Assembly (NCBI GenBank): GCA_018401755.1
Contig: JAGYKJ010000007.1
Location: 434,001 to 498,000, forward strand
Direction of reading: 5' to 3'
Length of the DNA: 64,000 bases
Source: Litorivicinus sp.
Lineage (GTDB): Bacteria > Pseudomonadota > Gammaproteobacteria > Pseudomonadales > Litorivicinaceae
Shown: positions 25,233 through 32,936 of the stretch, in pieces
How the letters are laid out: every line of letters starts with the position of its first letter
Numbering within the stretch: the first letter of the stretch is position 1
Notes under the pieces: generated by a model
The model's database searches: none
What the model was told of the DNA's origin: nothing
What the model saw: the letters and a program-made list of their open reading frames with translations, nothing else
Translations under genes and position numbers: made by a program

Positions 25233-26412
25233 CGGTCAAAACCACGCTGTGAGTCGGTTCATGACCCTAATGGGCTTTGGCGCGGCGAATGATAATCTCC
25301 TCAAGATGGCTCTCGTGGTCGCCGTCAGTGTCGGTGTCTTTGAGACCTATGGCCTCTCGCCTGTTATCTGGGCGAATCTCGCAGGGCTTGTGTTTATTGT
25401 GCCCTTCGTTTTGCTTGCGACTGTCGCAGCAACCGGCAGTGTGAATGTGTCTGCTCGCCGTCGGGTGATGCAATTAAAGAGCCTGGAGTTTGTGCTATCT
25501 GGGATCGCATTGCTTGCCTTGTGGTTTCAGTCCGCCCCCCTGCTGCTTTTGGTTGTGTGTGGACTTGGCATCCAATCTGCCTTATTGGGCCCGCTAAAAT
25601 ATGCATTGCTTCCGCAATGGGTGCCAGTTTCTGGGTTGTCCGGTACGAATGCCTGTTTGCAGACCATCACTTTTGTGGCGATTTTGGTCGGGACCGCATT
25701 GGGCTCGATGGGTGTCCTCGGGTGGCCATTGGGGTTAGGTCTTCTCTGTCTCCTATTAGCGGGCATGGGATGGTGGCTTTCATCTGGGATTCCATCGACT
25801 ATTATCACTAACGATGCCCCCGTTGTCTCGATGGCGTCTCTGATCCGTACGATCTACGCTGTTCCGACGCACCGTGCACAGATCCATCTAATCAGCGGTT
25901 TTTGGGCGATCGGCTCAGTTTGGTTGGCACATTTGTCACTCCTGATTTCTGGTGTGTGGATGATGGACGCCAGTCTCGTGCCCGGGATCCTGACGCTGTT
26001 TGTCTTGGGAGTCGGGATGGGCTCAGGGATCGGTATTCTTTTGCAAAGGCAGGCCGTCTCCTCGCGCGTTGTGACAGGGGCTTCGGTGCTCTGCCTTGGT
26101 GGCCTGCTCACTGCATCCGGTCACCCACTTGGCGGGTTACTTGGGGTGTGGCTCACGGCTGCCGGAGGCGGTTTTATGGTTCTTCCCCTCTATGTTGCGA
26201 TGCAGCTTGAGGCGGGATCTGTGGTCAACCGAATCGCCGCCTTAAATGTTTTCAACGCGCTCGCCATGGTGAGTGCAAGCATCGCATCCATGCTTTTTAT
26301 TGCAGGCATGGGTATGCCCTTGGTCCTCTGGCTAGGGTGTTTGGCCGTCTTGCAATTGGGTCTCTGCCTCTATCATCGCCGCGATTTGCTGTTCAGCGAA
26401 GAACTCGGGTGA
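25207..26412 (+). CDS. MFS transporter, LplT/Aas-N-terminal-like
   Basis: A 12-helix transporter of 401 residues. The first helix ends in GFGAANDNLLKMALV, and later there are VMQLKSLEFVLSGIALLAL and GIQSALLGPLKYALLPQWV, all hallmarks of the LplT group. LplT flips lysophospholipids inward in enterics, where it is coupled to the acyltransferase Aas. No Aas acyltransferase is encoded here, so the substrate is uncertain. The start at 25207 lies inside fnr and lacks a clear ribosome site; ATG 25261 is an alternative. The last 81 bp overlap ycgL on the opposite strand, an unusually long tail-to-tail overlap in this compact region. Confidence 0.82.
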   Translation: MTLRKRLLNGQNHAVSRFMTLMGFGAANDNLLKMALVVAVSVGVFETYGLSPVIWANLAGLVFIVPFVLLATVAATGSVNVSARRRVMQLKSLEFVLSGIALLALWFQSAPLLLLVVCGLGIQSALLGPLKYALLPQWVPVSGLSGTNACLQTITFVAILVGTALGSMGVLGWPLGLGLLCLLLAGMGWWLSSGIPSTIITNDAPVVSMASLIRTIYAVPTHRAQIHLISGFWAIGSVWLAHLSLLISGVWMMDASLVPGILTLFVLGVGMGSGIGILLQRQAVSSRVVTGASVLCLGGLLTASGHPLGGLLGVWLTAAGGGFMVLPLYVAMQLEAGSVVNRIAALNVFNALAMVSASIASMLFIAGMGMPLVLWLGCLAVLQLGLCLYHRRDLLFSEELG

Positions 26413-26640
26413 TGGCGGTAGCTGAAGGTAGTACCCCTGTTGGGTAATTTCATCTAACACCGCCTGAGCCGAAACACGCGCAAGCTTCTTGTTCGGAGTG
26501 AGCAGGAGGATCATCACCGATCGGAGAACGCCGAATTGACTACGTAAGTTCTCTGGAACACGTTCAAGGCCCTCTGTTTTATCCACATACAGATACATCT
26601 CTGCACGCGTTGATCCGGTAAAGATTTCAACTAAACGCAT
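26332..26640 (-). CDS. ycgL: YcgL domain-containing protein
   Basis: A 102-residue protein of the YcgL (DUF709) family: MYLYVDKTEGLERVPENL near residue 16, followed by the helix KKLARVSAQAVLDEITQQGYYLQLP. The family is found in gammaproteobacteria, usually beside rnd, as here. It overlaps the rnd 3' end by 14 bp and is probably co-transcribed. Its biochemical role is not settled. The 3' end runs 81 bp into the convergent MFS gene. Confidence 0.9.
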   Translation of the reverse strand: MRLVEIFTGSTRAEMYLYVDKTEGLERVPENLRSQFGVLRSVMILLLTPNKKLARVSAQAVLDEITQQGYYLQLPPSPEFFAEQQIAAMIEAETQLQDGQTP

Positions 26641-27712
26641 GAATCACTTCTCCAATGAGGATGCTGCGCCATCCGGTAGGTTGCCAGCCGCGACCGTCTA
26701 ATACCGCGATCAGATCTCGCTTTTTGACCAGCACTTCTGGAGCAATGTGATAGTCATTAGCAATTGTACTGATCGCGTGCTGGAGCGACTCGAGTTGGGT
26801 TTTTTGACGTTTTGACAAGGGTGGGGGCGGAGTCGCACGCACCGGTGCGTCGTCACTGTCGGCGAGGAGCGCTTGGATTGCTGATCCATACCGGTCCGCT
26901 TGACGCTCAGACAATCCAGCATCCACAACGAATTGATGGCGACGCGACACGCTCTTACTTGTGGCGAGATGGAAGATCGATTGATCACTTAAAATATGCT
27001 TTCTGGGACGATCATAGCGACGCGCAGCATCTTCGCGCCAACTCACCAAGGCATAGAGACGTGCCATGCTGCGTTCAGATAATCGCCATGCATTTCCGAA
27101 TCGCGCAACTTGGGTGTCAACATCGCCCCCATCGATGTGCGCTTTTACTCGGGAAAGTACGTCTGCCATGTCCTCCGCCATCCACTGGGCACGGTCCAAT
27201 TGATTGAGTTGCGCTTTGAGGGTCTCGGCAAGTGGTTCTAAAACCCGCACATCTTCAGCTGCATAATGCAGTTGCGAGGGGCTCAGAGGCCGTTGTGTCC
27301 AATCCGAGCGAGTCTCCCCTTTATCGAGGGTGACGCCCAGTTGCTGCTCGACCAATGCTTGTAGGCTTAGGCTGGGTTTTGGCGTCAACAGACTCGCTGC
27401 AATTTGTGTGTCAAAGACACGGCCGGGTAATGCGCCGGTTAAACGATACAGCACTTCATAATCTTCAGCTGCCGCATGAAAGATACACTCAGGTTGCTCA
27501 GCCAGCCAGCGTGCGAGTCGACCCCACTCAAGCCTTGCCAGTGGGTCAATCAACCAGGTTTTGGCGCCAACACCGACTTGGATCAACCCGGGTTTTGGAT
27601 AAAAGGTTGAGACCCGAACAAATTCAGTATCAAGCGCAGCAGTGGGTGCATCCCAAAGTGCATCTAAACAGTCGTCGAGCTGTTGTTGTTGAATGACGAG
27701 CGTCGAAGTCAA
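26627..27712 (-). CDS. rnd: Ribonuclease D
   Basis: A 3'-5' exoribonuclease of 361 residues (E. coli 375) for trimming tRNA and other small RNA ends. DEDDy residues are visible: Asp and Glu in ALDTEFVR near residue 23, Asp in HAAAEDYEVLY near 80, and the final Tyr and Asp in HYAAEDVRVLE near 150. HRDC-type helical repeats follow. The ATG overlaps the recR stop by 4 bp, so it belongs to the dnaX-ybaB-recR-rnd-ycgL run. Confidence 0.95.
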   Translation of the reverse strand: MTSTLVIQQQQLDDCLDALWDAPTAALDTEFVRVSTFYPKPGLIQVGVGAKTWLIDPLARLEWGRLARWLAEQPECIFHAAAEDYEVLYRLTGALPGRVFDTQIAASLLTPKPSLSLQALVEQQLGVTLDKGETRSDWTQRPLSPSQLHYAAEDVRVLEPLAETLKAQLNQLDRAQWMAEDMADVLSRVKAHIDGGDVDTQVARFGNAWRLSERSMARLYALVSWREDAARRYDRPRKHILSDQSIFHLATSKSVSRRHQFVVDAGLSERQADRYGSAIQALLADSDDAPVRATPPPPLSKRQKTQLESLQHAISTIANDYHIAPEVLVKKRDLIAVLDGRGWQPTGWRSILIGEVIHAFS

Positions 27713-28308
27713 CTCGGAACCTCGGTGCGACTTAATAATGCGTGGCTCAGCGTGGTCGCATCCAATTGTCCCAAGTCGCCACCAACTGGCACGCCCTGCG
27801 CAAGCCGAGTCACCCGAAGCCGGCGCCCGAGGGTGGCTTGGATCTGAAAAGTGGTTGCCTCCCCTTCCACGGTTGAGGGCAGGGCAATAATTAACTCACT
27901 GGGCTGTTCTGCCTCAATCCGTGCATACAGACTTGGCAGTCCAATGTCTTCGGGTCCTCGCCCGTCGAGTGGGCTCAGTGTGCCACGCAGGCAATGGTAC
28001 TTTCCCTGGAAGAGTCCCGATTGTTCAATCGCTTGGACGTCGGCGGGCCCACAAACGACGCACCAAATACGATGATCTCGGGTGGTATCCGCGCAGAATT
28101 GACACAGTGCGTCTTCGGTCGGTACTGCACACTGCTGGCATTCACCGATCTGAGTCATCGCTGCTTCAAGCGCAAGTGCCAGATGTAAGCCACCCGCTCG
28201 ATTTCGCTCTAAGAGGTGAAGTGCCATCCGACTCGCAGTGCGTTGGCCAACGCCGGGCAAGCATCGTAAAGCACGCTCCAGCTGATCAAGGAGTGGCGAT
28301 AAACTCAT
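27709..28308 (-). CDS. recR: Recombination mediator RecR
   Basis: 199 residues (E. coli 201). N-terminal helix-hairpin-helix LPGVGQRTASRMALHLL near residue 18, a four-cysteine zinc site in CQQCA...LCQFC near 57-71, a Walker-B-like Toprim domain (VCGPADVQAIEQSG; ALPSTVEGEATT), and a C-terminal GVPVGGDL motif. RecR works with RecO and RecF to load RecA on gaps. It overlaps ybaB and rnd by 4 bp each, in the conserved dnaX-ybaB-recR order. Confidence 0.97.
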   Translation of the reverse strand: MSLSPLLDQLERALRCLPGVGQRTASRMALHLLERNRAGGLHLALALEAAMTQIGECQQCAVPTEDALCQFCADTTRDHRIWCVVCGPADVQAIEQSGLFQGKYHCLRGTLSPLDGRGPEDIGLPSLYARIEAEQPSELIIALPSTVEGEATTFQIQATLGRRLRVTRLAQGVPVGGDLGQLDATTLSHALLSRTEVPS

Positions 28309-28634
28309 GAAAACGGAAACTTAAAACCAGGCGGTAATTGTAACCCTGCGGTCATTTGCGACAGTTGATCCCCTTTCAGTTGCTCAAGCTTCTTCATCGC
28401 ATCATTGATTGCCGCAGCGACCAATTCGCCAACGATCTCTGGCGTATCTGCTAAGACTGGCGGATGAATGGACACGCCGAGACAATCGCCCTTCCCGTTC
28501 AACCGTACCGAAACCAATCCAGCTCCGGACTCGCCACAGATCTCCTGATCGAGCAACGCCTCTTGGGCGCGCTTCATGTCTTCTTGCATTTTTTGGGCTT
28601 GCTTCATCAGCTCACCCCATGGGCCATCAAACAT
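28305..28634 (-). CDS. ybaB: YbaB/EbfC nucleoid-associated protein
   Basis: 109 residues. The family pattern is the helical N-terminus ELMKQAQKMQEDMKRAQEAL, a beta-sheet core GAGLVSVRLNGKGDCLGVSI, and the C-terminal helix AAINDAMKKLEQLKGDQ. YbaB dimers bind DNA and organise the nucleoid. The ATG shares a base with the stop of the tau C-terminal frame (TAATG), so it is coupled to dnaX. Confidence 0.95.
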   Translation of the reverse strand: MFDGPWGELMKQAQKMQEDMKRAQEALLDQEICGESGAGLVSVRLNGKGDCLGVSIHPPVLADTPEIVGELVAAAINDAMKKLEQLKGDQLSQMTAGLQLPPGFKFPFS

Positions 28635-29041
28635 TAAATCTCCTTGCTAACGGGCTGGATACTGTCTTGATCGATTGCCGCATTAAAACGCGCAACCAGC
28701 GTCTTGACCACTGGATCTGCAACAAAGGCTGATTTTGCTAAAGCAAGGCGCTCAGCATGTAACCGATCACGCCGTTGTAACGGAGTCTCCGGGGTCATGT
28801 CTGATGCCGTGATTTCAACCTGAAGCGCGAGCTGGGTGACTTGCCGCAGGCTGGTTTCAATACGGTGCCGGTGCACTTCAGTGATTAATCGAAGAATGTC
28901 CGGTGTTGTGACAAATGACCAGCACAGATTTTGCTGCGTCAGTAACGCCATTTGCGAAGCAAAGCCCCCTGTCATCCCGTGCAGATTCAGTTGATCAAAC
29001 ACCTCGGACCAATTACTCGGTGTGACCTCAATCTTTGGGGG
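28634..29041 (-). CDS. dnaX: C-terminal (tau-specific) domain of DnaX, in the -1 frame
   Basis: 136 codons in the -1 frame relative to the upstream dnaX reading frame. The translation begins PPKIEVTPSNWSEVFDQLNL and contains the tau domain V pattern: NWSEVFDQL, LLTQQNLCWSF, ITEVHRHRIE, and ETPLQRRDRLHAERLA followed by DPVVKTLVARF. In E. coli this domain binds the DNA polymerase III alpha subunit. Reading upstream in this frame meets TGA just before the C run, so it cannot be translated from dnaX without a -1 shift or an extra base. A GTG at 29002 could start a separate protein, but the domain's first Trp-containing segment would be lost. The sequence is well conserved, so it is probably functional and expressed in some way. 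Confidence 0.8.
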   Translation of the reverse strand, partial: PPKIEVTPSNWSEVFDQLNLHGMTGGFASQMALLTQQNLCWSFVTTPDILRLITEVHRHRIETSLRQVTQLALQVEITASDMTPETPLQRRDRLHAERLALAKSAFVADPVVKTLVARFNAAIDQDSIQPVSKEI

Positions 29042-30546
29042 AACTGCTGATCATTCGAGGAGTCATCACGGTCGACATCGTCGCCAACTTCAACACCAAA
29101 GACGTCCTGAGTTGCCGCAACGTCAGCAAGCTGCGATGCCTTAGCTGTCGAGTCGCCGTCATTGTTTGGGTCAATTAATTGATCCAATAGCGGCTCGGTC
29201 TCTGGGATGTATTGCGGCTCAGGCTCAGGGTCGCTGACCCAGGGGGGATCCTCAGTGTTGGGATGCTCACCCAACGGTCTCTGTTGAGCCAGTGACGACT
29301 GCGCCTTGGTTCGACTCTCGATGCTGCTGTCTGCACCCGAAGAACCGGTGTCGAGAGGCCCAATTGATGACTGTTGAGTATCTATCGGCCGGTGATGCTC
29401 TTCATTGGAGGAGTCTTCGGGCGTACTTGGCTTAGCGGCGCTGGGGAACTCCCGGGCACGCGCTGGCCGGAAGGCGAGCATGCGAAGCAAGACCATCTCG
29501 AAGCCAGTCCGTGGATCGGGTGTGAGTGGTAAATCCCGATACCCCTGCAATGCAAATTGATAGGCCAATTGCACGAACTCAGGATGCATCGCGTCAGCCA
29601 AGGCAGTAATGTGGTCCCGAGATGTCGGGGGTAAATGGGCGATGGCGGCCGGGTCCACGTGTGCGATTGCAACGTGATGCAAGCAGCTTTGCACCGCACT
29701 GAGACAACTTAGCCAATCCGGTGACATCTGTGCCAACGCATCAACATGACGCAGGGTTGCAGGGGCATCCCCACGGGCAATATGGCCGAGCAAGGCGGGA
29801 ATGTCGGATTGCCCCTGCTGTCCAAGCATCACAATCACATCGTTTGAACGCACTTCGCCTTCACCAAATGCGATCGCTTGGTCGAGAAGTGTCAATGCAT
29901 CACGGACCGATCCTCGCCCCGCTTTGGCGAGATGCCATAAGGCATCCTCGTCATACGCAATCTGTTCCCCGTGCAACACAGTCGCAAGGTGCGAGGCCAC
30001 TAAGTCAGGAGCAAGGTCCCGTAAATGAAACTGCAGGCAACGCGACAGAACGGTCGGTAGTACTTTTTGAGGGTCAGTCGTCGCCAGTAGAAAAATCACG
30101 TGGGCTGGTGGCTCCTCCAGCGTCTTAAGCAAGGCATTAAATGAATGCGGACTCAGCATATGCACTTCGTCAATCAGATACACCTTGTAGCGCCCCTGAT
30201 TGGGGGCGTAACTGACGTTCTCGAGTAATTCGCGGGTGTCATCAACCTTTGTGCGACTTGCTGCATCGACTTCAATGAGATCAACGAATCGTCCAGCATC
30301 AATGGCAGCGCAGGCGTGACAGGTTCCGCAGGGGGTGGCTGTCACTCCGGTTTCGCAGTTGAGACAACGCGCCAGAATTCGGGCGACTGTCGTTTTACCA
30401 ACGCCCCGGGTACCAGTAAACAAGTACGCGTGATGGAGCCGATCAGTGTCGAGCGCGTGAGACAGGGCTTTGCGGACGTGATCCTGTCCAATCAAGTCGG
30501 AAAACCGAGTGGGTCGCCACTTTCGTGCCAGAACCTGTTGACTCAT
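28987..30546 (-). CDS. dnaX: DNA polymerase III subunit tau/gamma, main reading frame
   Basis: Clamp-loader ATPase. The 0-frame product is 519 residues from ATG 30546 (GAGGA 5 nt upstream). Walker A is GTRGVGKT at residues 45-52, zinc ligands are Cys64, 73, 76 and 79 at the same numbers as E. coli, the Walker B is DEVHML, and sensor LLATTDPQ and SRCLQF follow. After about residue 395 comes a long Ser/Asp/Glu/Pro linker. The frame then passes the C run at 29037-29041 and ends at 28987 with an unrelated 18-residue tail. The tau domain V continues in the -1 frame (28634-29041), so full-length tau of about 637 residues needs a frame change. An earlier ATG at 30672 lies inside the SRP RNA and is rejected. 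The SRP RNA is immediately upstream. Confidence 0.92.
   Translation of the reverse strand: MSQQVLARKWRPTRFSDLIGQDHVRKALSHALDTDRLHHAYLFTGTRGVGKTTVARILARCLNCETGVTATPCGTCHACAAIDAGRFVDLIEVDAASRTKVDDTRELLENVSYAPNQGRYKVYLIDEVHMLSPHSFNALLKTLEEPPAHVIFLLATTDPQKVLPTVLSRCLQFHLRDLAPDLVASHLATVLHGEQIAYDEDALWHLAKAGRGSVRDALTLLDQAIAFGEGEVRSNDVIVMLGQQGQSDIPALLGHIARGDAPATLRHVDALAQMSPDWLSCLSAVQSCLHHVAIAHVDPAAIAHLPPTSRDHITALADAMHPEFVQLAYQFALQGYRDLPLTPDPRTGFEMVLLRMLAFRPARAREFPSAAKPSTPEDSSNEEHHRPIDTQQSSIGPLDTGSSGADSSIESRTKAQSSLAQQRPLGEHPNTEDPPWVSDPEPEPQYIPETEPLLDQLIDPNNDGDSTAKASQLADVAATQDVFGVEVGDDVDRDDSSNDQQFPQRLRSHRVIGPRCLIN
29028..29041 (-). promoter_or_regulatory. dnaX slippery run CCCCCAAAG with in-phase TGA for a gamma-type end
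   Basis: The run of five C (29037-29041) followed by AAAG contains the heptamer C_CCA_AAG in the tau frame. A -1 slip there would read CCC AAA GAT TGA, ending at 29028-29030, like the short gamma subunit of E. coli made at A_AAA_AAG GAG TGA. A small stem, ACCGA with TTGGT around GTAA, lies about 11 nt downstream. As given, the upstream frame is not the tau frame, so one more C would restore the classic layout. Confidence 0.55.
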
Positions 30547-30560
30547 AAGTTCCTCATTGG

Positions 30561-30684
30561 CAATGGAAGCAACCCCTGCCAGCCACACCCCGGCACACCC
30601 GATTGTCGCTGCCGCTGCTCCCTTCCAGGCCTGACGGGGTTCACGACGATCGTGTTGCGAGGGGACCGACAAGGGTCACCATTG
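30561..30684 (-). ncRNA. ffs: Signal recognition particle 4.5S RNA
   Basis: The apical domain is unmistakable: GTCAGGCCTGGAAGGGAGCA with the GGAA tetraloop, then GTGTGCCGGGGTGTGGCTGG, matching bacterial small SRP RNA, especially the pseudomonad form. The closing helix pairs CAATGG (30679-30684) with CCATTG (30561-30566), which sets approximate ends; true ends may be a few bases inside. It lies 15 bp upstream of the dnaX start on the same strand, as in pseudomonads, so RNA and dnaX mRNA may share a transcript. Confidence 0.92.
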
Positions 30685-30706
30685 AGGCCAATTAGGCCGA
30701 AGCGCA

Positions 30707-31471
30707 TCATTGTCCTTGGAACCACAGGTCAGATGCAAGCTTGATCGCCATTGCAACGCAGATGATCACGACCGTTGGCCGAACGAATAGAATGCCTCTC
30801 CCGAGAATTAGTCGTGTTCCGATCAAGGCCCCTGCGATTTGTGCGGGAATCATGCAAAGGGCAGCCACCCAAACGACAAGATCACTGGTGACGAAGATTA
30901 AAAATGCAGCGAGATTCGTCATCGCATTGAGTACTTTGGCATGCGCAGTCCCCTGCCGTAGGCCAAATCCGAGTCCTGCAACCAAGGCAAGCGCAAAAAG
31001 GGATCCTGTTCCGGGGCCAAAAAATCCATCGTAGAAGCCAATCGCTGCCGCTAGGCCAATCGCGATCCAGAGCCCTGTTCTCTGGGGGCTGATTCGATCT
31101 GTTGGCATGCGAACCAGCCCGAAATAAGCCGCAGCAACGATCAGAAGAACTGGGACCCATTGAGCGAGCCATTCTGGCTCGGAGAAACGAAGAGTCAGTG
31201 CGCCAGCGATCGAGCACACAAAGGCTGTCAGTGCATAGGGCCAAATCCATCGCCAATTAATCTGCCCATGTCGAGTCAAATTGAGGGTGGCCGTGAGTGT
31301 TCCTGCAAACGCCTGACATTTATTGGTTGCAAGTGCTTGCGCTGGTTGCAGTCCGGCGAACATTAAAACCGGGATCGTCAACAGGCCGCCGCCGCCTGCC
31401 AAGGTGTCGATACAGCCTGCTAAAAACGCAATGGCGATGAGTGCAAGCAACCATTCCGGCTCAAGACTCAA
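30707..31471 (-). CDS. TSUP (TauE/SafE, YfcA-like) membrane transporter
   Basis: A 254-residue protein with about eight helices and the duplicated TSUP pattern: [20 protein letters not shown] near residue 18 with [15 protein letters not shown] near 48, and [18 protein letters not shown] near 138 with [12 protein letters not shown] near 183. Family members move sulfite, sulfoacetate or other organosulfonates; YfcA itself has no firm substrate. It starts at TTG 31471, overlapping the end of purC by 11 bp, so it is translated from the purC transcript. Its stop lies just before the SRP RNA. Confidence 0.88.
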   Translation of the reverse strand: MSLEPEWLLALIAIAFLAGCIDTLAGGGGLLTIPVLMFAGLQPAQALATNKCQAFAGTLTATLNLTRHGQINWRWIWPYALTAFVCSIAGALTLRFSEPEWLAQWVPVLLIVAAAYFGLVRMPTDRISPQRTGLWIAIGLAAAIGFYDGFFGPGTGSLFALALVAGLGFGLRQGTAHAKVLNAMTNLAAFLIFVTSDLVVWVAALCMIPAQIAGALIGTRLILGRGILFVRPTVVIICVAMAIKLASDLWFQGQ

Positions 31472-32177
31472 TCGTGATTCCTAAGCGGGTGGCAACATCA
31501 GTGTAGGCCTCGATCACGCCGCCAAGACGTTGCCGAAATCGATCTTTATCCATCTTTTCCCCGGTGGCTTGATCCCAGAGTCGGCAACCATCTGGACTGA
31601 ACTCGTCACCCAGTACGATCCGTCCATGGTATCGTCCAAATTCCAGTTTAAAATCAATAAGATCAAGCCCAATCTCAGAAAAGCGATGGGTTAGAATCGC
31701 GTTGATCCGCAAGGACAGGTCCATCATTGTGTGGAGTTCGGTAGAGCTAGCCCAGCCGAACGCTTTGGCGTGATGCTCGGTAATCATTGGGTCATGGAGC
31801 GCATCATTTTTCAAAAATAGTTCGAATAAGGGCTCCTCGAAATGCGTCCCCAATTCGACCCCAAGCCGCTTGACCAGCGAGCCAGCGGCGCGGTTACGGA
31901 CAACACATTCGACCGGGATCATCTCAAGGCGCCGGACCAGGGATGTCGTCGCGCTCAAGCGCTGAATGAAGTGCGTCTCGATGCCTGCATCATGTAGCAA
32001 ACCCATGATGTACGCGTTGAATTGATTGTTGACAGCACCTTTATGGGCCAATTGCTCAATGACTTCTCCGTCAAAGGCCGACGTATCATCTCGAAATGCC
32101 AATACCAAGGTGTCAGGGTCATCCGTTAAATAGGCTGATTTTGCCTTGCCTTGATACAGAAGTGTGCCGTCTACCAT
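31461..32177 (-). CDS. purC: Phosphoribosylaminoimidazole-succinocarboxamide synthase
   Basis: SAICAR synthase of purine biosynthesis, 238 residues (E. coli 237). It contains [17 protein letters not shown] near residue 5, [11 protein letters not shown] near 27, the phosphate-binding [18 protein letters not shown] near 93, and [12 protein letters not shown] near 193. It follows the MBL hydrolase gene by 3 bp in the dapA-bamC-MBL-purC order seen in pseudomonads. Confidence 0.97.
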   Translation of the reverse strand: MVDGTLLYQGKAKSAYLTDDPDTLVLAFRDDTSAFDGEVIEQLAHKGAVNNQFNAYIMGLLHDAGIETHFIQRLSATTSLVRRLEMIPVECVVRNRAAGSLVKRLGVELGTHFEEPLFELFLKNDALHDPMITEHHAKAFGWASSTELHTMMDLSLRINAILTHRFSEIGLDLIDFKLEFGRYHGRIVLGDEFSPDGCRLWDQATGEKMDKDRFRQRLGGVIEAYTDVATRLGITIES

Positions 32178-32180
32178 GAA

Positions 32181-32936
32181 TTATCCTAATCTCATCCAAT
32201 CGAATCCAAAGTCTTGCGTCGCAATCATCCGTTGCGTTGAGAACGGTTCTAAGGCCTGCTCCAAAGCCGCCTCGACCAAGGCCTCGGCATTATTCTGTGC
32301 GCTGAGATGGCATGCAATCACTGTTTGTAGGCGTGTCGATGCAATCTGCTGCAGCAGTGCCATCGCCTGGCCGTTATTGAGATGACCAAAATCGCCGCCG
32401 ACTCGCTGCTTGAGAAAGCTGGGATAGGGCCCATCAGCCAACATTTGCAAGTCATGATTGAATTCAAGTGAGAGACCATCCAGGTTTTGAAAACGTTCGA
32501 TCACTGTTTTCGAGACGGAACCCAGGTCGCTCAGGACACCAAACCGATGGGTCAGACTTGAAATGACATATTGGACTGGCTGTCGCGCATCATGTGGCAC
32601 GGTCACGGGCTCGATATGAAGTTCGTTAAGTTGAGTCGATTGGGTCAGTTCATGATGTAGATCGGAGGCCCGCCCACCGATTTCGATCCAAGTACCACGC
32701 GTGGCATAGACTGGAATCTGATGCTGTTCTGACAGCGCCTTGACTCCTGTCGCATGATCACTGTGCTCGTGTGTGACGAATATGGCACTCAAGGCCTCTG
32801 GCGCGAGAGATCGCTGATGAAGGCGTTTGATGGCCTCGCGGTAGCTGAATCCACAATCGATCAGAATGCAGGTGGATCCCTGTCGAATGAGCGTTCCATT
32901 GCCTCGACTACCGCTTCCGAGCGATGCGATCTCCAC
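32181..32936 (-). CDS. MBL-fold metallo-hydrolase
   Basis: A 251-residue metallo-beta-lactamase-fold protein with the metal site THEHSDH near residue 55, preceded by the nucleotide/phosphate-like loop SLGSGSRGNGTLI and followed by ICHL-type metal ligands (IACHLSAQNN near 205). It resembles the YycJ/WalJ and PhnP branch (exonuclease or phosphodiesterase activity in some members). Its place between bamC and purC is conserved in pseudomonads, but its substrate is unknown. The ATG shares one base with the bamC stop. Confidence 0.9.
   Translation of the reverse strand: MEIASLGSGSRGNGTLIRQGSTCILIDCGFSYREAIKRLHQRSLAPEALSAIFVTHEHSDHATGVKALSEQHQIPVYATRGTWIEIGGRASDLHHELTQSTQLNELHIEPVTVPHDARQPVQYVISSLTHRFGVLSDLGSVSKTVIERFQNLDGLSLEFNHDLQMLADGPYPSFLKQRVGGDFGHLNNGQAMALLQQIASTRLQTVIACHLSAQNNAEALVEAALEQALEPFSTQRMIATQDFGFDWMRLG

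Noticed and set aside
28634-29002. Tau C-terminal domain as a separate protein starting at GTG 29002
   Set aside because: The domain's conserved start (TPSNWSEV) is upstream of that GTG, and there is no ribosome site; a frameshift is simpler.
30543-30725. Minus-strand 60-codon frame over the SRP RNA, and the dnaX extension to 30672
   Set aside because: Both are products of reading the 4.5S RNA gene as protein; the RNA assignment is firm.
31160-31366. Possible gene on the plus strand within the TSUP gene region
   Set aside because: Antisense to a TSUP protein with both conserved half-repeats; no ribosome site.
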